This document shows positions 34,628 to 42,685 of a stretch of 64,000 nucleotides of DNA, piece after piece. Made by a program: the position numbers and the translations under genes. Location of the stretch: positions 8,305,001-8,369,000 of the forward strand of contig NZ_AP023360.1 of the NCBI RefSeq assembly GCF_018326265.1. Reading direction: 5' to 3'. Position 1 is the first letter of the stretch; the number at the start of each line of letters is the position of its first letter. Source of the stretch: Catellatospora sp. IY07-71 (lineage in GTDB: Bacteria; Actinomycetota; Actinomycetes; Mycobacteriales; Micromonosporaceae). The notes below the pieces were generated by a model, which was not told where the DNA came from, did no database searches, and saw only the letters and a list, made by a program, of their open reading frames with translations.

Positions 34628-35160
34628 TGGGCCTCGATGCGATCAAGGCGGCGCTGCCGGCGTACGCCCGCGACACCAAGCTCAACCTCGGGACGGTGCT
34701 GGGCACCTCCCCGCTGACCGGACAGCAGCGCTGGGGCACCGCTCTGGCCTGCGCGTTCGCCGCGCGCAACGCGTTCGTGCTGCGCGAGATCGCGGCCGAG
34801 GCGGCGGACCACCTCAAGCCGGAGGCGATCGAGGCGGCCAAGGGCGCCGCGTCGATCATGGCGATGAACAACGTCTACTACCGGTCCAAGCACCTGATCG
34901 GCGACGACGCGTACCAGACGCTCCCGGCCCGGCTGCGGATGCAGATCATCGGCAACCCCGGCGTGGACAAGGCCGACTTCGAGCTGTGGTGCCTGGCCGT
35001 CTCGGCGATCACCGGCTGCGGCGTCTGCCTGGAGTCGCACGAGAAGACCCTGATCGGCACCGGCGTCGGCCGCGAGGCCGTACACGAGGCACTGCGCATC
35101 GCGGCCGTCGTCCACGCGGCGGCCGTCACCCTCGACGCCGAAGCGGCCCTGGCCGCCTGA
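34627..35160 (+). CDS. ahpD: Alkylhydroperoxidase AhpD
   Basis: 177 residues. The CXXC redox pair is C131 and C134 (GCGVCLESHE), followed by the conserved H138. AhpD is a trimeric helical protein that passes electrons from lipoylated dihydrolipoamide succinyltransferase to AhpC, which links this pair to the lipoate genes lipB and lipA elsewhere in the window. Its start overlaps the ahpC stop by one base. A strong terminator follows. Confidence 0.96.
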   Translation: MGLDAIKAALPAYARDTKLNLGTVLGTSPLTGQQRWGTALACAFAARNAFVLREIAAEAADHLKPEAIEAAKGAASIMAMNNVYYRSKHLIGDDAYQTLPARLRMQIIGNPGVDKADFELWCLAVSAITGCGVCLESHEKTLIGTGVGREAVHEALRIAAVVHAAAVTLDAEAALAA

Positions 35161-35200
35161 CGGCGCACGGGCCCGCCGCCGTGCCAGGCGGCAGGCCCCG

Positions 35201-35234
35201 AAAAGCCCGGCGGGAGACGTCCCGCCGGGCTTTT
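35201..35234. terminator. Terminator of ahpC-ahpD
   Basis: AAAAGCCCGGCGGGA and its exact reverse complement pair across a GACG loop; the 3' arm ends in TTTT. It starts 41 bases after the ahpD stop. Confidence 0.9.
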
Positions 35235-35247
35235 CCACACCCCTGCC

Positions 35248-35324
35248 GCGTCGATCTTGCGTGAGCTGTGGGTACGACACGCACTCATCGGACAAATCCA
35301 TAACACTTCGCGCAAGATCGACGC
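35248..35324. repeat. 14-bp perfect inverted repeat with 49-base spacer
   Basis: GCGTCGATCTTGCG (35248-35261) and CGCAAGATCGACGC (35311-35324). It follows the ahpCD terminator and precedes the dioxygenase gene. The arms share GATCTTGCG with nothing else annotated here; similar in placement to family B elements but not in sequence. Confidence 0.65.
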
Positions 35325-35359
35325 GATCTTGGCCGGTGAGCGGTGCCACTCGACGATAG

Positions 35360-35371
35360 TTGAACAGTCAA
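35360..35371. promoter_or_regulatory. TTGA-N4-TCAA palindrome upstream of the dioxygenase gene
   Basis: TTGA-ACAG-TCAA lies 15 bases before the ATG within an AT-richer stretch. It would suit a MarR-type repressor, a frequent partner of LigB-type dioxygenases, but none is encoded nearby. Confidence 0.35.
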
Positions 35372-35385
35372 GTAATCTGGTGGGC

Positions 35386-36171
35386 ATGAGCCGTATGCCG
35401 ACCATCTACCTCAGCCACGGGGCGCCGCCGCTGGCCGACGACGCGCTGTGGACGCGGCAGCTCGCGGACTGGTCGCGTGATCTGCCCAGGCCGACCGCGA
35501 TCCTGGTGGTCTCCGCGCACTGGGAGAACGCCCCGCTGGCGATCGGCGCGACCACCACGGTTCCGCTCTACTACGACTTCGGCGGCTTCGCGCAGCGCTA
35601 CTACGAGGTGCAGTACCCGGCTCCGGGGGCGCCCGAGCTGGCCGCCAAGGTGCGTGACCTGCTGCGCGGTCCGGGGCGGCCGCTGGCCGACGTGCCCGAC
35701 CGAGGGCTCGACCACGGGGCGTACGTGCCGCTGGTGGAGATGTATCCCGACGCCGACATCCCGGTGCTGCAGATCTCCATGCCCACGCTGGACCCGCGCG
35801 AGCTGATGGCGATCGGCAGGCGGCTCGCGCCGCTGCGCGACGAGGGTGTGCTGATCATGGGTTCCGGGTTCTTCACCCACAACCTGCGCGCGGCGATGCC
35901 CTTCATGCAGCTCGGCGCGGACGCGCCGGTGCAGGGCTGGTCGGCGGAGTTCGACGACTGGGGCCGGGCCGCGCTGGACTCCGGCGACGTGGACAGCCTG
36001 CTGGACTTCCTGGCCAAGGCGCCGTCCGGGCGGATGGCGCACCCCCGCACCGAACACTTCGCCCCGTTGTTCGTGACGCTGGGCGCCGGCGAGGCTGACC
36101 TGGCCGAACAGCGTACGGTGATCGACGGCTTCTGGCTGGGCCTGGCCAAACGTTCGGTCCAGCTGGGGTGA
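35386..36171 (+). CDS. Class III extradiol ring-cleavage dioxygenase (LigB/DODA family)
   Basis: 261 residues from the ATG at 35386. Metal-binding histidines typical of the DODA subfamily are visible: YLSHGAPP near the start, VVSAHWEN around residue 45, DHGAYVPL in the middle and GSGFFTHNLR. The family uses Fe(II) or Zn(II) and opens catechol-type rings; many bacterial members are of unknown physiological substrate. Longer in-frame codons upstream fall in the inverted repeat and were rejected. It stands alone between ahpCD and the phosphatases. Confidence 0.92.
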   Translation: MSRMPTIYLSHGAPPLADDALWTRQLADWSRDLPRPTAILVVSAHWENAPLAIGATTTVPLYYDFGGFAQRYYEVQYPAPGAPELAAKVRDLLRGPGRPLADVPDRGLDHGAYVPLVEMYPDADIPVLQISMPTLDPRELMAIGRRLAPLRDEGVLIMGSGFFTHNLRAAMPFMQLGADAPVQGWSAEFDDWGRAALDSGDVDSLLDFLAKAPSGRMAHPRTEHFAPLFVTLGAGEADLAEQRTVIDGFWLGLAKRSVQLG

Positions 36172-36235
36172 CCTGGTAGCTGATGTGACGCGGTCCCGGC
36201 TTCTGCCGGGCGGTGACGCTGATTACGGTAACGGG

Positions 36236-36988
36236 GTGACCATCACGCCCGCCGCCGAGCGCAGCATCGCCTTCGCCGCGCTGTTCAACTTCCGCGACCT
36301 GGGTGGACTCACCACCAAGGACGGCCGCAAGGTGCGCCGGCGCACGGTGTACCGGTCCGACACGCTCAGCCGGCTGGGCGCCGAGGACCGCGTCGCGTTC
36401 ACCGCGCTCGGCATCCGCACCGTGATCGACCTGCGGCGGCCCGCCGAGGTCGCGTCGATGGGCCGCGTGCCGGAGTGGACCCAGGTGGTGTGGCGGCACA
36501 ACCACCTGGACCACCCGCTGTGGGACCACTCCACGTACACCGCCGAGATCGGGGTGGCGCGCTGGCTGTCCGAGCGTTACCTGGAGCTGGCCCACCACGG
36601 CCGGACCGACATCGCCCGGGTGATCGGCATGCTGGCCGACGACCGCAACGGCCCCACGGTGGTGCACTGCGTGGCCGGCAAGGACCGCACCGGCCTGATC
36701 GCGGCGCTGGCCCTGGACCTGCTCGGCGTGCCGGAGGACCAGATCGCCGCGGACTACGCGCTGACCGAGCGCAGCGCCCCGGCCTTCAGCAACTGGGTGC
36801 GCACGGCGTTCCCGAACGAGGACCACACCAACCCGCCGCCGTTCTACACGCACACCCCCGCCGAGGCCATGATGATCACGCTGCACGGCCTGCGGCACCG
36901 GCACGGCTCCGTGGCGGAGTATCTGGTCGCCGCAGGTCTGCACCGGGAACGGCTGGACCGGCTGCGCACCCGGCTGCTCGAAGCGTGA
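36236..36988 (+). CDS. Tyrosine-protein phosphatase (first of a tandem pair)
   Basis: 250 residues from GTG at 36236; GTG at 36185 is an alternative, and neither has a strong ribosome site. The N-terminal FNFRDLGGLTTKDGRKVRRRTVYRSD pattern (an atypical bacterial PTP signature) is followed by the P-loop VVHCVAGKDRTG with nucleophilic Cys and Arg. Relatives dephosphorylate phosphotyrosine, phosphoinositides or triphosphorylated lipids. It is followed, after 94 bases, by a paralogue. Confidence 0.9.
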   Translation: MTITPAAERSIAFAALFNFRDLGGLTTKDGRKVRRRTVYRSDTLSRLGAEDRVAFTALGIRTVIDLRRPAEVASMGRVPEWTQVVWRHNHLDHPLWDHSTYTAEIGVARWLSERYLELAHHGRTDIARVIGMLADDRNGPTVVHCVAGKDRTGLIAALALDLLGVPEDQIAADYALTERSAPAFSNWVRTAFPNEDHTNPPPFYTHTPAEAMMITLHGLRHRHGSVAEYLVAAGLHRERLDRLRTRLLEA

Positions 36989-37082
36989 GCCGGCCGAGGT
37001 CTGCACGGAGCGGCAGCGCGGACGGGGCAGGGATGGGCGGAGCCGACGGGCGACACGGACCACGGACCGGCGAGGAGGGCAC

Positions 37083-37838
37083 GTGACGCCAGGGGACGCG
37101 GCGCGGCTGGTGGACTTCACCAGCCCGCTGTTCAACTTCCGCGACGTCGGCGGGCTGGCCGCCGCGGACGGGGCCACGGTGCGGCACGGCGTGCTGTTCC
37201 GCTCGGACACGCTGACCGCGCTGCGCGAGGAGGACCGGGAGCGTTTCGCCGCGCTCGGCGTGCACACCGTCATCGACCTGCGGCACGCGCGGGAGCTGGC
37301 GAGCTTCGGCCGCGCTCCCGAGTGGTGCTGCACGGCCTGGCACAGCGTGCCGCTGACGAACCCCGCCTGGCGCGGCGAGGACTACTCGCCGGAGGCGGGG
37401 GTGGCCGCCTTCCTGACCGCGCGCTACCTGGAGACCGCCGAGCTGGCCGCGGCCGACATCGTCCGCGCGCTGGAGCTGATCGCGACCGGCTCCGGCCCGA
37501 CCGTGGTGCACTGCCTCGGCGGGCGCGACCGCACCGGGATAGTGGTCGCGCTGGTGCTGGAGCTGGCGGGCGTGTCCGATGAGGACATCGCCGCCGACTA
37601 CGCGCTGACCGAGCACGGCACCGCCCGATACCTGGCCTGGCAGCGGGTCAACCGCCCGGACCGCCCGCCGCTGGAGCCGTACCTGGCGAGCACGCCGGCC
37701 GCGGCGATGCGGGCGTTCCTGGACGCGCTGCGGGAGCGGCACGGCTCGGTCGAGGGCTATCTGACCGGTGCCGGAATGGCCGCGGAAAGCGTTGCCGCGC
37801 TGCGTGTTCGGCTGCGTGAGGAGCGTCCGTTGAGGTGA
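37083..37838 (+). CDS. Tyrosine-protein phosphatase (second of a tandem pair)
   Basis: 251 residues from GTG; GGAGG lies about four bases upstream of the start region. Paralogous to the upstream gene: FNFRDVGGLAAADGATVRHGVLFRSD, then P-loop VVHCLGGRDRTG. The residue two after the Cys is Gly rather than Ala, and the loop carries R instead of K before DRTG, so substrate preference may differ. Both share the DYALTE helix and an HGSVEGYL/HGSVAEYL C-terminal motif. The pair looks like a recent tandem duplication that has diverged. Confidence 0.9.
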   Translation: MTPGDAARLVDFTSPLFNFRDVGGLAAADGATVRHGVLFRSDTLTALREEDRERFAALGVHTVIDLRHARELASFGRAPEWCCTAWHSVPLTNPAWRGEDYSPEAGVAAFLTARYLETAELAAADIVRALELIATGSGPTVVHCLGGRDRTGIVVALVLELAGVSDEDIAADYALTEHGTARYLAWQRVNRPDRPPLEPYLASTPAAAMRAFLDALRERHGSVEGYLTGAGMAAESVAALRVRLREERPLR

Positions 37839-37899
37839 CCCCGGCGTGATTTCCGGGTGGCATGATGTGACGGGATTTCAGCGGGGAGGAGCCGTCACC

Positions 37900-38622
37900 A
37901 TGCACATCGGAACGCGCGTGCTGCTGGGCGTGGTCACCGTGGTCGCCGCCGCGGCCGTGCTCACGGGCTGCGCGCAGGAGCCGGACAGCGCGGCCGTCCC
38001 GGGGACCGTCCCGGGCAGCAGCACCGGGCAGTTCGCGCAGATCGACGCGGCCACCCGCGAGCTGGTGACGCAGCGCGTCGACTGGCAGGCGCCGGCCTCG
38101 TTGGACGTGGAGCAGACCGCGCGCGTCGGCCTGTCCGTCGGTTCCGGCGCGGAACTGAAGAGCAAGGTCGAGGCGCTGGTGCCGAACGCGGTGACCACCC
38201 CGGCCGGCGAGATGAAGGTCGGCCCCACGGTGCGGGCCAGCCTGCGCGGCAACCCCGAGGACGTGGAGATCACCCCGGCCGAGGCGGTGAACGCGTCCAC
38301 CGGCAGCGACGTGCAGATGCTGTGGACCTGGCTGATCAAGCCGAAGCACCCGACGGATGCCCTGGACCTCACCGCGCACCTGGAGGTGCCGCTGAGCAAC
38401 GGGCACGTCATCACGCACGAGGTGCCGCTGCGCATCGAGGTGCACCGCACCATGCCGTACACCGTGTGGCAGGTGCTGACCAACTGGGGCACCTGGTCCG
38501 CCGTGGTCACCAGCCTCATCGGCGTGGTGGGCTGGCTGATCCGCCGCCGGCGCAAGCAGGGCGCCGCGGGCGAGGAGAAGCCCGAGGCGTCGGTGGCCGC
38601 TCCCGCGGAGGCCGCCGCCTGA
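37900..38622 (+). CDS. Lipoprotein with C-terminal membrane helix, unknown
   Basis: 240 residues from the ATG at 37900, preceded by GGGGAGGAG. An N-terminal signal with lipobox LTGC suggests lipidation. The central ~150 residues look like a beta-rich extracytoplasmic domain, and a hydrophobic segment (about 200-218) followed by RRRRK and an acidic Ala-rich tail would re-enter the membrane. A lipidated N-terminus plus a C-terminal anchor is unusual. Alternatively the first segment is an uncleaved helix. Function unknown. Confidence 0.75.
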   Translation: MHIGTRVLLGVVTVVAAAAVLTGCAQEPDSAAVPGTVPGSSTGQFAQIDAATRELVTQRVDWQAPASLDVEQTARVGLSVGSGAELKSKVEALVPNAVTTPAGEMKVGPTVRASLRGNPEDVEITPAEAVNASTGSDVQMLWTWLIKPKHPTDALDLTAHLEVPLSNGHVITHEVPLRIEVHRTMPYTVWQVLTNWGTWSAVVTSLIGVVGWLIRRRRKQGAAGEEKPEASVAAPAEAAA

Positions 38623-38721
38623 GTCGCTGAAGAAATCTTCCACCCGAGTGGGTATGGCGAAAGTTAGCTTCAGCCGCGATAGTGGCGGGTGAATGTCCAA
38701 TCCCATCCCCGCGGAGACTCC

Positions 38722-40062
38722 ATGGCCAGATCACGTTTGCGGGCGGCCGCCGTCGCCGGCCTCACCGCGCTCAGCCTCGCCGCGCTGACCGCCGCCGCCG
38801 GGGCACCCGCCGCGGCCGCCCCGATCACGCACGACGAGCAGATCACCTTCCAGGAGTGGTCCAGCTACCCCGCCTGGCGCCAGGGCACCCACCAGGGCAC
38901 CTTCGCCATCCCCGGGGTGCGCACCGGGATCACCATGCTCCGCCCGGCCGGCACCGCCGACTACACCGACCCGTACACCGGCACCACGAAGACCTGGGCG
39001 TACTCCACCTGGACGTCGCCGGTGACCGAGGTCGGGTTCGACGCCACGGAGCTGGTCGCCTCGTGGAACGCCGAGACCCCCGCGGGCACCTGGATCCAGG
39101 TCGAGCTGCAGGGCACCTACAACACCGGCGGCCAGACGCCGTGGTACGTCATGGGCCGCTGGGCGTCCGGTGACGGCGACATCAAGCGCACCACGGTGAA
39201 CCGCCAGGGCGACCCGTGGTCGACGATCTGGACCGACACGTTCTCCATCGACGACGCCGCCAACGGGGTGCTGCTGCACGCGTACCAGCTGCGGCTGACC
39301 CTCTACCGGGCGCCGGATCAGTGGCAGGCGCCGCGGGTCTGGATGCTCGGCGCGATGAGCTCGTTCGTGCCGGACCGGTTCGAGGTCACGCCGAGCGCGG
39401 GCGGCATCGCCTGGGGCACCGAGCTGAACGTGGCCCGGCGCTCCCAGAACATCCACATCGGGGAGTACCCGGAGTACGACGGCGGCGGCCAGGCCTGGTG
39501 CTCGCCGACGTCAACCACGATGGTGCTGGAGTACTACAACCGGGGCCCGTCGGCGCAGGACCTGGCCTGGGTGGACCCGGCCTTCGAGGACCCGCAGGTC
39601 GACCACGCGGCCCGGATGGTCTACGACTATGCGTACGAGGGCGCCGGCAACTGGCCCTTCAACACCGCGTACGCCGCGTCCTACCCCGGCATCGACGCGA
39701 AGGTGACCCGGCTGCACTCGCTGGACGAGATCGAGCGGTTCATCAAGGCCGGCATGCCGGTGATCACCAGCCAGTCGTTCCTGTCCGCGGAGCTGGACGG
39801 GGCGAACTACGGCACGTCGGGGCACATCTTCGTCATCGTCGGCTTCACCGCCGAGGGCGATGTGATCGTCAACGACCCGGCGTCGTCGAGCAACGACGCG
39901 GTGCGCAACGTGTACAAGCGTGCGCAGTTCGAGAAGATCTGGCAGCGCACCAAGCGCTACCGCGCCAACGGCACCGTGGCCTCGGGCCCCGGCGGCATCG
40001 TGTACCTGATCAAGCCGTGGTGGAAGCCGTGGCCGTACGTCCCGGGCTCCACCAACTGGTGA
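38722..40062 (+). CDS. Secreted C39-like cysteine peptidase
   Basis: 446 residues from the ATG at 38722 (GGAG upstream); an in-frame start 11 codons earlier lacks one. A classical signal peptide ends near APAAAA. An N-terminal ~200-residue beta-rich domain precedes a papain-fold peptidase: catalytic C260 in GGGQAWCSPTSTTMVLEY, His in SGHIFVIVGF and Asp in VIVNDPAS. The C39-like family includes secreted peptidases distinct from ABC-transporter leader peptidases. No transporter or peptide substrate is nearby, so a general extracellular role is likely. Confidence 0.9.
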   Translation: MARSRLRAAAVAGLTALSLAALTAAAGAPAAAAPITHDEQITFQEWSSYPAWRQGTHQGTFAIPGVRTGITMLRPAGTADYTDPYTGTTKTWAYSTWTSPVTEVGFDATELVASWNAETPAGTWIQVELQGTYNTGGQTPWYVMGRWASGDGDIKRTTVNRQGDPWSTIWTDTFSIDDAANGVLLHAYQLRLTLYRAPDQWQAPRVWMLGAMSSFVPDRFEVTPSAGGIAWGTELNVARRSQNIHIGEYPEYDGGGQAWCSPTSTTMVLEYYNRGPSAQDLAWVDPAFEDPQVDHAARMVYDYAYEGAGNWPFNTAYAASYPGIDAKVTRLHSLDEIERFIKAGMPVITSQSFLSAELDGANYGTSGHIFVIVGFTAEGDVIVNDPASSSNDAVRNVYKRAQFEKIWQRTKRYRANGTVASGPGGIVYLIKPWWKPWPYVPGSTNW

Positions 40063-40070
40063 GCCGGTCC

Positions 40071-40104
40071 GGAGGGTGTGCCCCCGCCGTGGGGTGCACC
40101 CTCC
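40071..40104. terminator. Bidirectional hairpin between C39 peptidase and VOC genes
   Basis: GGAGGGTGTGCCCC (40071-40084) and GGGGTGCACCCTCC (40091-40104) pair with one mismatch around a 6-base loop, between convergent stops. Confidence 0.75.
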
Positions 40105-40112
40105 ACCTGTCT

Positions 40113-40880
40113 CTACCGGCGCGTCTGCAGGATCGCGTCGGACAGCGCGATCACCCCGAACGTGCCGCCCTGCGGGTCGGCCAGCAGCGCGTAGTCGCCC
40201 ACCGCCAGCTCCAGCGGGCCGGCCAGCACCGTGCCGCCCAGCTCCGTGCAGCGCGCCACGGTCGCCGCGCAGTCCGCCACCTCGAACGTGATGCGCCAGT
40301 GCGCCGGCGTGCCCGCCGGGTAGCGCTCGTCCATCACGGACAGCCCGCCGACCACGCGGCTGTCGACTAACCACTCGATGTGGTCCACGCCCTCGGCGAT
40401 CTCGCTCTTGCGCTCCGACCAGCGGAACGCCTTGCCGTAGAAGTCCACGGCCGTGTCCTCGCGCCAGGTCACCACCTCGGTCCAGCACATGGTCGCGGGC
40501 TCGTTGGCGGCCTCCGCGCCGCCGAAGCTGCCCCGCTGCCACACCCCGAACACGGCGCCCTCGGCGTCGGTGACCAGCGCGGCCCGGCCCTTGCCGCCCC
40601 GGTCGTGCGGTGGCGCCAGCACCGAGCCGCCCGCGTCCACGACCGCCGCCACGGCGCCCTCGGCGTCGGTCGCCGAGACGTAGCCGAGCCAGGCCCCGGG
40701 CCGGCCGGGCTCGCCCGGCACGATGCCGGCCACGGCACGGCCGCCGAGGGTGAACACCTCGCCCGGCGCCCAGCCGAACAACCCGCTGTAGAACGCCGCG
40801 GCGACGCCGGTGTCGGCGGCGGCGTACTCGGCCCAGCACGGCGTGGCGGGCGCGTATCCCCTCACTCGCATGCCCGACAC
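40113..40880 (-). CDS. VOC family protein (two glyoxalase-like domains)
   Basis: 255 residues; an internal ATG three codons in (40871) is an alternative start. Two vicinal-oxygen-chelate repeats (about 10-120 and 128-250) share the pattern cWxEy...d...a..FY..lFgW and end in D(A/P)(E/Q)GavFGv(W/I). This type occurs as small-molecule-binding or resistance proteins in Streptomyces-like genomes. Metal ligands are not clearly conserved in the first repeat, so it may bind rather than convert its ligand. Confidence 0.88.
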   Translation of the reverse strand: MSGMRVRGYAPATPCWAEYAAADTGVAAAFYSGLFGWAPGEVFTLGGRAVAGIVPGEPGRPGAWLGYVSATDAEGAVAAVVDAGGSVLAPPHDRGGKGRAALVTDAEGAVFGVWQRGSFGGAEAANEPATMCWTEVVTWREDTAVDFYGKAFRWSERKSEIAEGVDHIEWLVDSRVVGGLSVMDERYPAGTPAHWRITFEVADCAATVARCTELGGTVLAGPLELAVGDYALLADPQGGTFGVIALSDAILQTRR

Positions 40881-41010
40881 CTTAGGGGCATCCCATGTTT
40901 ACGTGAAGATCCGCATGTGCCGTCCGATTCGCTCCGTTCGGCTGACCGGACGGCCGATCCGTGGCATACGGGTCATGCGCGGGGACCGCCTGACGCGCGA
41001 TGATGACGCC

Positions 41011-41649
41011 ATGCCCCAGGATCGATCCCCGCTCGATCGATGCAACACGGCGCTCAACGAGTCAGATGTGGTCGGGCTGCGCGTCAACTGGCCGGGCCGC
41101 ACCGTGCGGCTGCTGCTGCACGTGCTGGCGCTGCCCGCGTACGGGCCGGTGGATCCGGACACCCGCCGCGCCCTGGTGTTCACCGGAGTGTCGCTGGTGC
41201 GGGTGCTGCTGCGCGCGGACCGGACCTTCAGCCGCGACTACGGCAACGCCATCGACCTGGCCGACGCCGACGCCGCCGACGCGTTCCTGGCCTCGGTGGG
41301 CTGGTCGAACCCGATGTACGGCTGGAGCTTCCTGAACGACCCCCAGCTCACCGAGGACTGGCCCGAGCGGCTGAGCCTGGTCCTGGACTCCGGCGGCCCG
41401 CCCGCCGCGCACACCCTCTACTGGTTCTGCGAGTGCGGCCGCGAGGAGCCCGGCGGCGACGGCGCGTACTGCATCGAGGGCGACATCCGCTTCGACCGCC
41501 TCGAGGTGGAGCGCGCCGACGGCACCGTCATCCCCCTGACCTCCTTCGCCACCGACGGCGAGCGCTGGTGGGAGGCCTTCCGCAGCGGCGACCCCCGCGT
41601 CTCCGGCGAAGCCCAGCAGTCCCAGCCCCCCTCCCCCGCCTGGACCTGA
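41011..41649 (+). CDS. Hypothetical protein
   Basis: 212 residues from the ATG at 41011. No signal peptide or membrane helix. Visible features are an N-terminal helical/beta region (RLLLHVLALPAYG), WSNPMYGWSFLNDPQ, a cysteine pair CECG and a C-terminal DIRFDRLEVERADGTVIPL stretch. The Trp-rich, acidic single-domain character is reminiscent of immunity-like or cytosolic binding proteins, but I do not recognise the family. It ends one base before a family A hairpin. Confidence 0.65.
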   Translation: MPQDRSPLDRCNTALNESDVVGLRVNWPGRTVRLLLHVLALPAYGPVDPDTRRALVFTGVSLVRVLLRADRTFSRDYGNAIDLADADAADAFLASVGWSNPMYGWSFLNDPQLTEDWPERLSLVLDSGGPPAAHTLYWFCECGREEPGGDGAYCIEGDIRFDRLEVERADGTVIPLTSFATDGERWWEAFRSGDPRVSGEAQQSQPPSPAWT

Positions 41650-41650
41650 A

Positions 41651-41701
41651 AGGAAGGGCACCTTCTTATCGCTTTACGTAGAGGAAGGGCACCTTCTTAA
41701 C
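41651..41701. repeat. Family A repeat, copy 6 (second half in direct orientation)
   Basis: Both halves read GGAAGGGCACCTTCTTA in the same direction, unlike other copies, where the second is GGAAGGTGCCCTTC. Each half remains a small palindrome (GAAGG-GCA-CCTTC). The TTAAC end of the element supplies the stop codon (TAA, 41699-41697) of the convergent MpaB-type gene. Confidence 0.85.
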
Positions 41702-42575
41702 TCTCAGCGGAACGAGCGGCCACCCGAGCCATCGCGTCGCGGTAGATGGGGCCGTGCTGGAAGCGCTCCGGCAGCAGCCGGGTGGCCAGGCGCAGGCCGC
41801 GTACCGACACCGAGGCGGACAGGTCGGTGGTGGGCAGGCCGAGCGTGCCGTACACCCGCCGCGCCCAGCCCGGTTGCAGCGCGAACGCGGTCGCGGCCAG
41901 CCCGGTGTACACCAGCCGGGCCGGGGTGAGCCCGAGGTGCCATGGCAGCGGCGGTGCCATCAGGAAGAACAGCGTGTCCAGCGCCTCCCGGGTGAGCGCC
42001 AGCTCCGGCCGGACGCGCCGGTAGTACGCGGCGACCTCGGCCCTGGTCCCGGGCACGGTCGTCGGGTCCAGCCCGACCAGCTCGGCGGCGCGCCGCTGCT
42101 CGGTGTAGTAGCCGTCCACGTCCGCGTCGGTCAGCTCCAGCCCCGCCCGCCGGGCGGTGGTCACGAACGACTCGACCTCGGTGACGTGCACCCAGCGCAG
42201 CAGCTCCGGCTCGTCGATACGGAACGTCTCGCCGGTGCGCCGGTCCACCCCCCGCATCCGGGCGTGGATGCCACGGATCCGGCGGCCCGCGGCGGCGGCC
42301 TGCGCAGTGGTGCCGAAGATGACGGTGCCGACGTAGTCGGCGGTGCGCAGCAGCCGCGACCACGGCTCGACCTTGTAGCTGGAGTTCTGCACCACGCCCG
42401 CGATGGCTCTGGGGTGCAGCGCCTGGAGGAACAGCGACCGGACGCCGGCGATCCAGAGCACCGGCTCCGCGTGCACCCGCCAGGTGACCGACCCCGGCCC
42501 GAACAGCCCGAGGTCGCCCGTGCCGGTCAGCGCAGCCTCGCCCGGCAGCACGACGGCAGTGTTCCGCGCGGTCAT
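41697..42575 (-). CDS. MpaB-type oxygenase (DUF2236 family)
   Basis: 292 residues. The family pattern is visible: LFGPGSVTWRVHAEPVLWIAGVRSLFLQALHP, with conserved His residues, then WSRLLRTADYVGTVIFGTT and LLRWVHVTEVESF. Related proteins include the latex-clearing rubber oxygenase fold and fungal MpaB; most bacterial members are uncharacterised, probably haem-dependent oxygenases. The first conserved histidine fits the known proximal position. The last codon region abuts the family A repeat, which provides its stop. Confidence 0.88.
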   Translation of the reverse strand: MTARNTAVVLPGEAALTGTGDLGLFGPGSVTWRVHAEPVLWIAGVRSLFLQALHPRAIAGVVQNSSYKVEPWSRLLRTADYVGTVIFGTTAQAAAAGRRIRGIHARMRGVDRRTGETFRIDEPELLRWVHVTEVESFVTTARRAGLELTDADVDGYYTEQRRAAELVGLDPTTVPGTRAEVAAYYRRVRPELALTREALDTLFFLMAPPLPWHLGLTPARLVYTGLAATAFALQPGWARRVYGTLGLPTTDLSASVSVRGLRLATRLLPERFQHGPIYRDAMARVAARSAES

Positions 42576-42625
42576 GAGGTCCAGCGTGCCACGCCTGCGG
42601 GCCGTCCCGTTCCTCCTTGCCTGAG

Positions 42626-42671
42626 CGAAGCTCCCCTCATGCTGCCGGAAACGGGCATGAAGGGAGCTTCG
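42626..42671. repeat. GAAGCTCCC-type hairpin downstream of the amylase gene
   Basis: CGAAGCTCCC and GGGAGCTTCG pair, with further CATGC/GCATG and CCG/CGG pairing inside. It ends 15 bases before the amylase stop codon and probably terminates it. It is a third palindrome type, found once here. Confidence 0.75.
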
Positions 42672-42685
42672 ATCACCAAACCGGG

